From Brienomyrus brachyistius (taxonomy: Eukaryota; Chordata; Actinopteri; Osteoglossiformes; Mormyridae), in contig NC_064543.1 of the NCBI RefSeq assembly GCF_023856365.1, positions 3,059,952 to 3,123,951 on the forward strand: DNA of 64,000 nt, written 5' to 3'. Position numbers and translations under genes: made by a program. This document shows positions 63,412-64,000 of the stretch, piece by piece; within the stretch, counting starts at the first letter, position 1, and each line of letters begins with the position of its first letter. The notes under the pieces were generated by a model. It worked only from the letters and a program-made list of their open reading frames with translations, did no database searches and had not been told where the DNA came from.

Positions 63412-64000
63412 TGGTGTAACGGTACACAGAAATCATGGTTTGGTACTTACCCTGGTTTTGAAGTCACGGTTTGGTATGGTGGGGGTAAAAGAAACAAAAC
63501 ATCAATCACTATTTTATTTTTTTCTTAAACAGTGATTTACTGAACAAAGAAAGACCGTCTTTCTTAAAGTCTCTGTCAAAACTGCTGCAAACTACTAATA
63601 ACTTAAATTTACTTAAAAGTAAATCAAAATAAATATTCTCTGAAGTAAATAAAAATTTAATTAATATCCATTAAGGTGCCCATTTAGAAAATTAACTGTA
63701 TCTGATCGATAATGTATTCACATCAGAGCTGTCAGCTTCCTAGTAGAACTGTGCAACACAAATATCGTCTCAAAACATACAAAGCATAGTAAAATAGATA
63801 TCCATTATGGTGCAGCATTTAAAAAATATATACATACTATACTTGTATTTACATGAACAGCTTCCAGCTTCACACTAGGATGTACGTGCGCATGCAGAGT
63901 GATGTGGCTTCACCCGCCCCTTTCTGATTGTAGCTCGGGGTAAACACGCAAACATCCAAAGGTTCCACATTTGCCGCATTCGTTCGATACATATGAGAAC
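63412..64000. mobile_element. hAT-like element, cut by window edge
   Basis: It begins ggtgtaacggtacacagaaa then atcatggtttggtacttacc and gaagtcacggtttggtatgg, the terminal region of a common fish DNA element of probable hAT type. The rest is AT-rich, and the far end lies beyond the window. It appears to have landed in the element at 63086. Confidence 0.5.

Larger units (their letters stand above)
57545..64000 (+). other. shf downstream intron (5' part)
   Basis: The intron starts at the gtacag donor. The next exon, expected to continue after ISKAFA toward the SH2 domain, is not found before the window ends. It contains a GT tract, a diverged 103-bp tandem duplication, a 42-bp minisatellite, a CA/CT tract, an RTE-type LINE end and DNA-transposon pieces. 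In 59100-60085 and 60180-62180 I see nothing else I can name. Confidence 0.85.

Noticed and set aside
57545..64000. Search for the next shf exon or the SH2 domain
   Set aside because: No stretch with acceptor, open frame and SH2-type residues was seen, so the exon must lie beyond the window.

Overview
This window is vertebrate nuclear DNA, almost certainly from a teleost fish. It consists of two short coding exons of one gene embedded in very large introns, with about 64 kb and no complete gene. The exons, at 16629-16758 and 57329-57544 on the + strand, join in phase (split Glu codon) and encode the middle of an SH2-domain adaptor of the SHB/SHD/SHE/SHF family. The peptide ([40 protein letters not shown]) fits SHF best. 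The N-terminal exons lie before position 1, and the C-terminal exons with the SH2 domain lie beyond 64000. The intron between the two exons is 40,570 bp.

The fish assignment rests on the repeats. Two near-complete V-SINE/DANA-type SINEs have a tRNA-like head, the conserved central domain and a GGATGG tail. Several other tRNA-derived SINE families are present, with L2/Rex1-like and RTE/Rex3-like LINE 3' ends, Tc1/mariner remnants and hAT remnants with BED-finger coding traces. CA/GT microsatellites and C/G homopolymers of 12-21 bases are frequent. The V-SINE subtype looks like those I associate with bony-tongue or elephant fishes (osteoglossomorphs), but I cannot settle the order from sequence alone.

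Layout. 1-16628: upstream intron, with a hAT remnant with long inverted repeats (about 400-970), several SINE fragments and a repeat copy split by a SINE (10885-11275). 16629-16758: exon. 16759-57328: 40.6-kb intron, with a hAT deletion derivative (18841-19562), a fold-back element (21252-21410), a LINE 3' end (31030-31585) and a nested block of two Tc1 remnants plus a probable solo LTR (32690-35050). It also has a second fold-back (40874-41036), two young V-SINEs in opposite orientation (47497-47840 and 49262-49609), a TIR element (50425-50745) and a 39-bp minisatellite (50821-51265). 57329-57544: exon. 57545-64000: downstream intron, with a 42-bp minisatellite, an RTE-type LINE end and, at the window edge, a DNA-element fragment interrupted by another.

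No bacterial-type system, CRISPR array, rRNA or bona fide tRNA gene is present. The most unexplained observation is a roughly 76-bp segment, about 96% identical, present as an inverted pair 6.4 kb apart (29149-29224 and 35581-35656). No complete mobile-element coding region was found, and nearly all open frames other than the exons are chance or repeat-derived.
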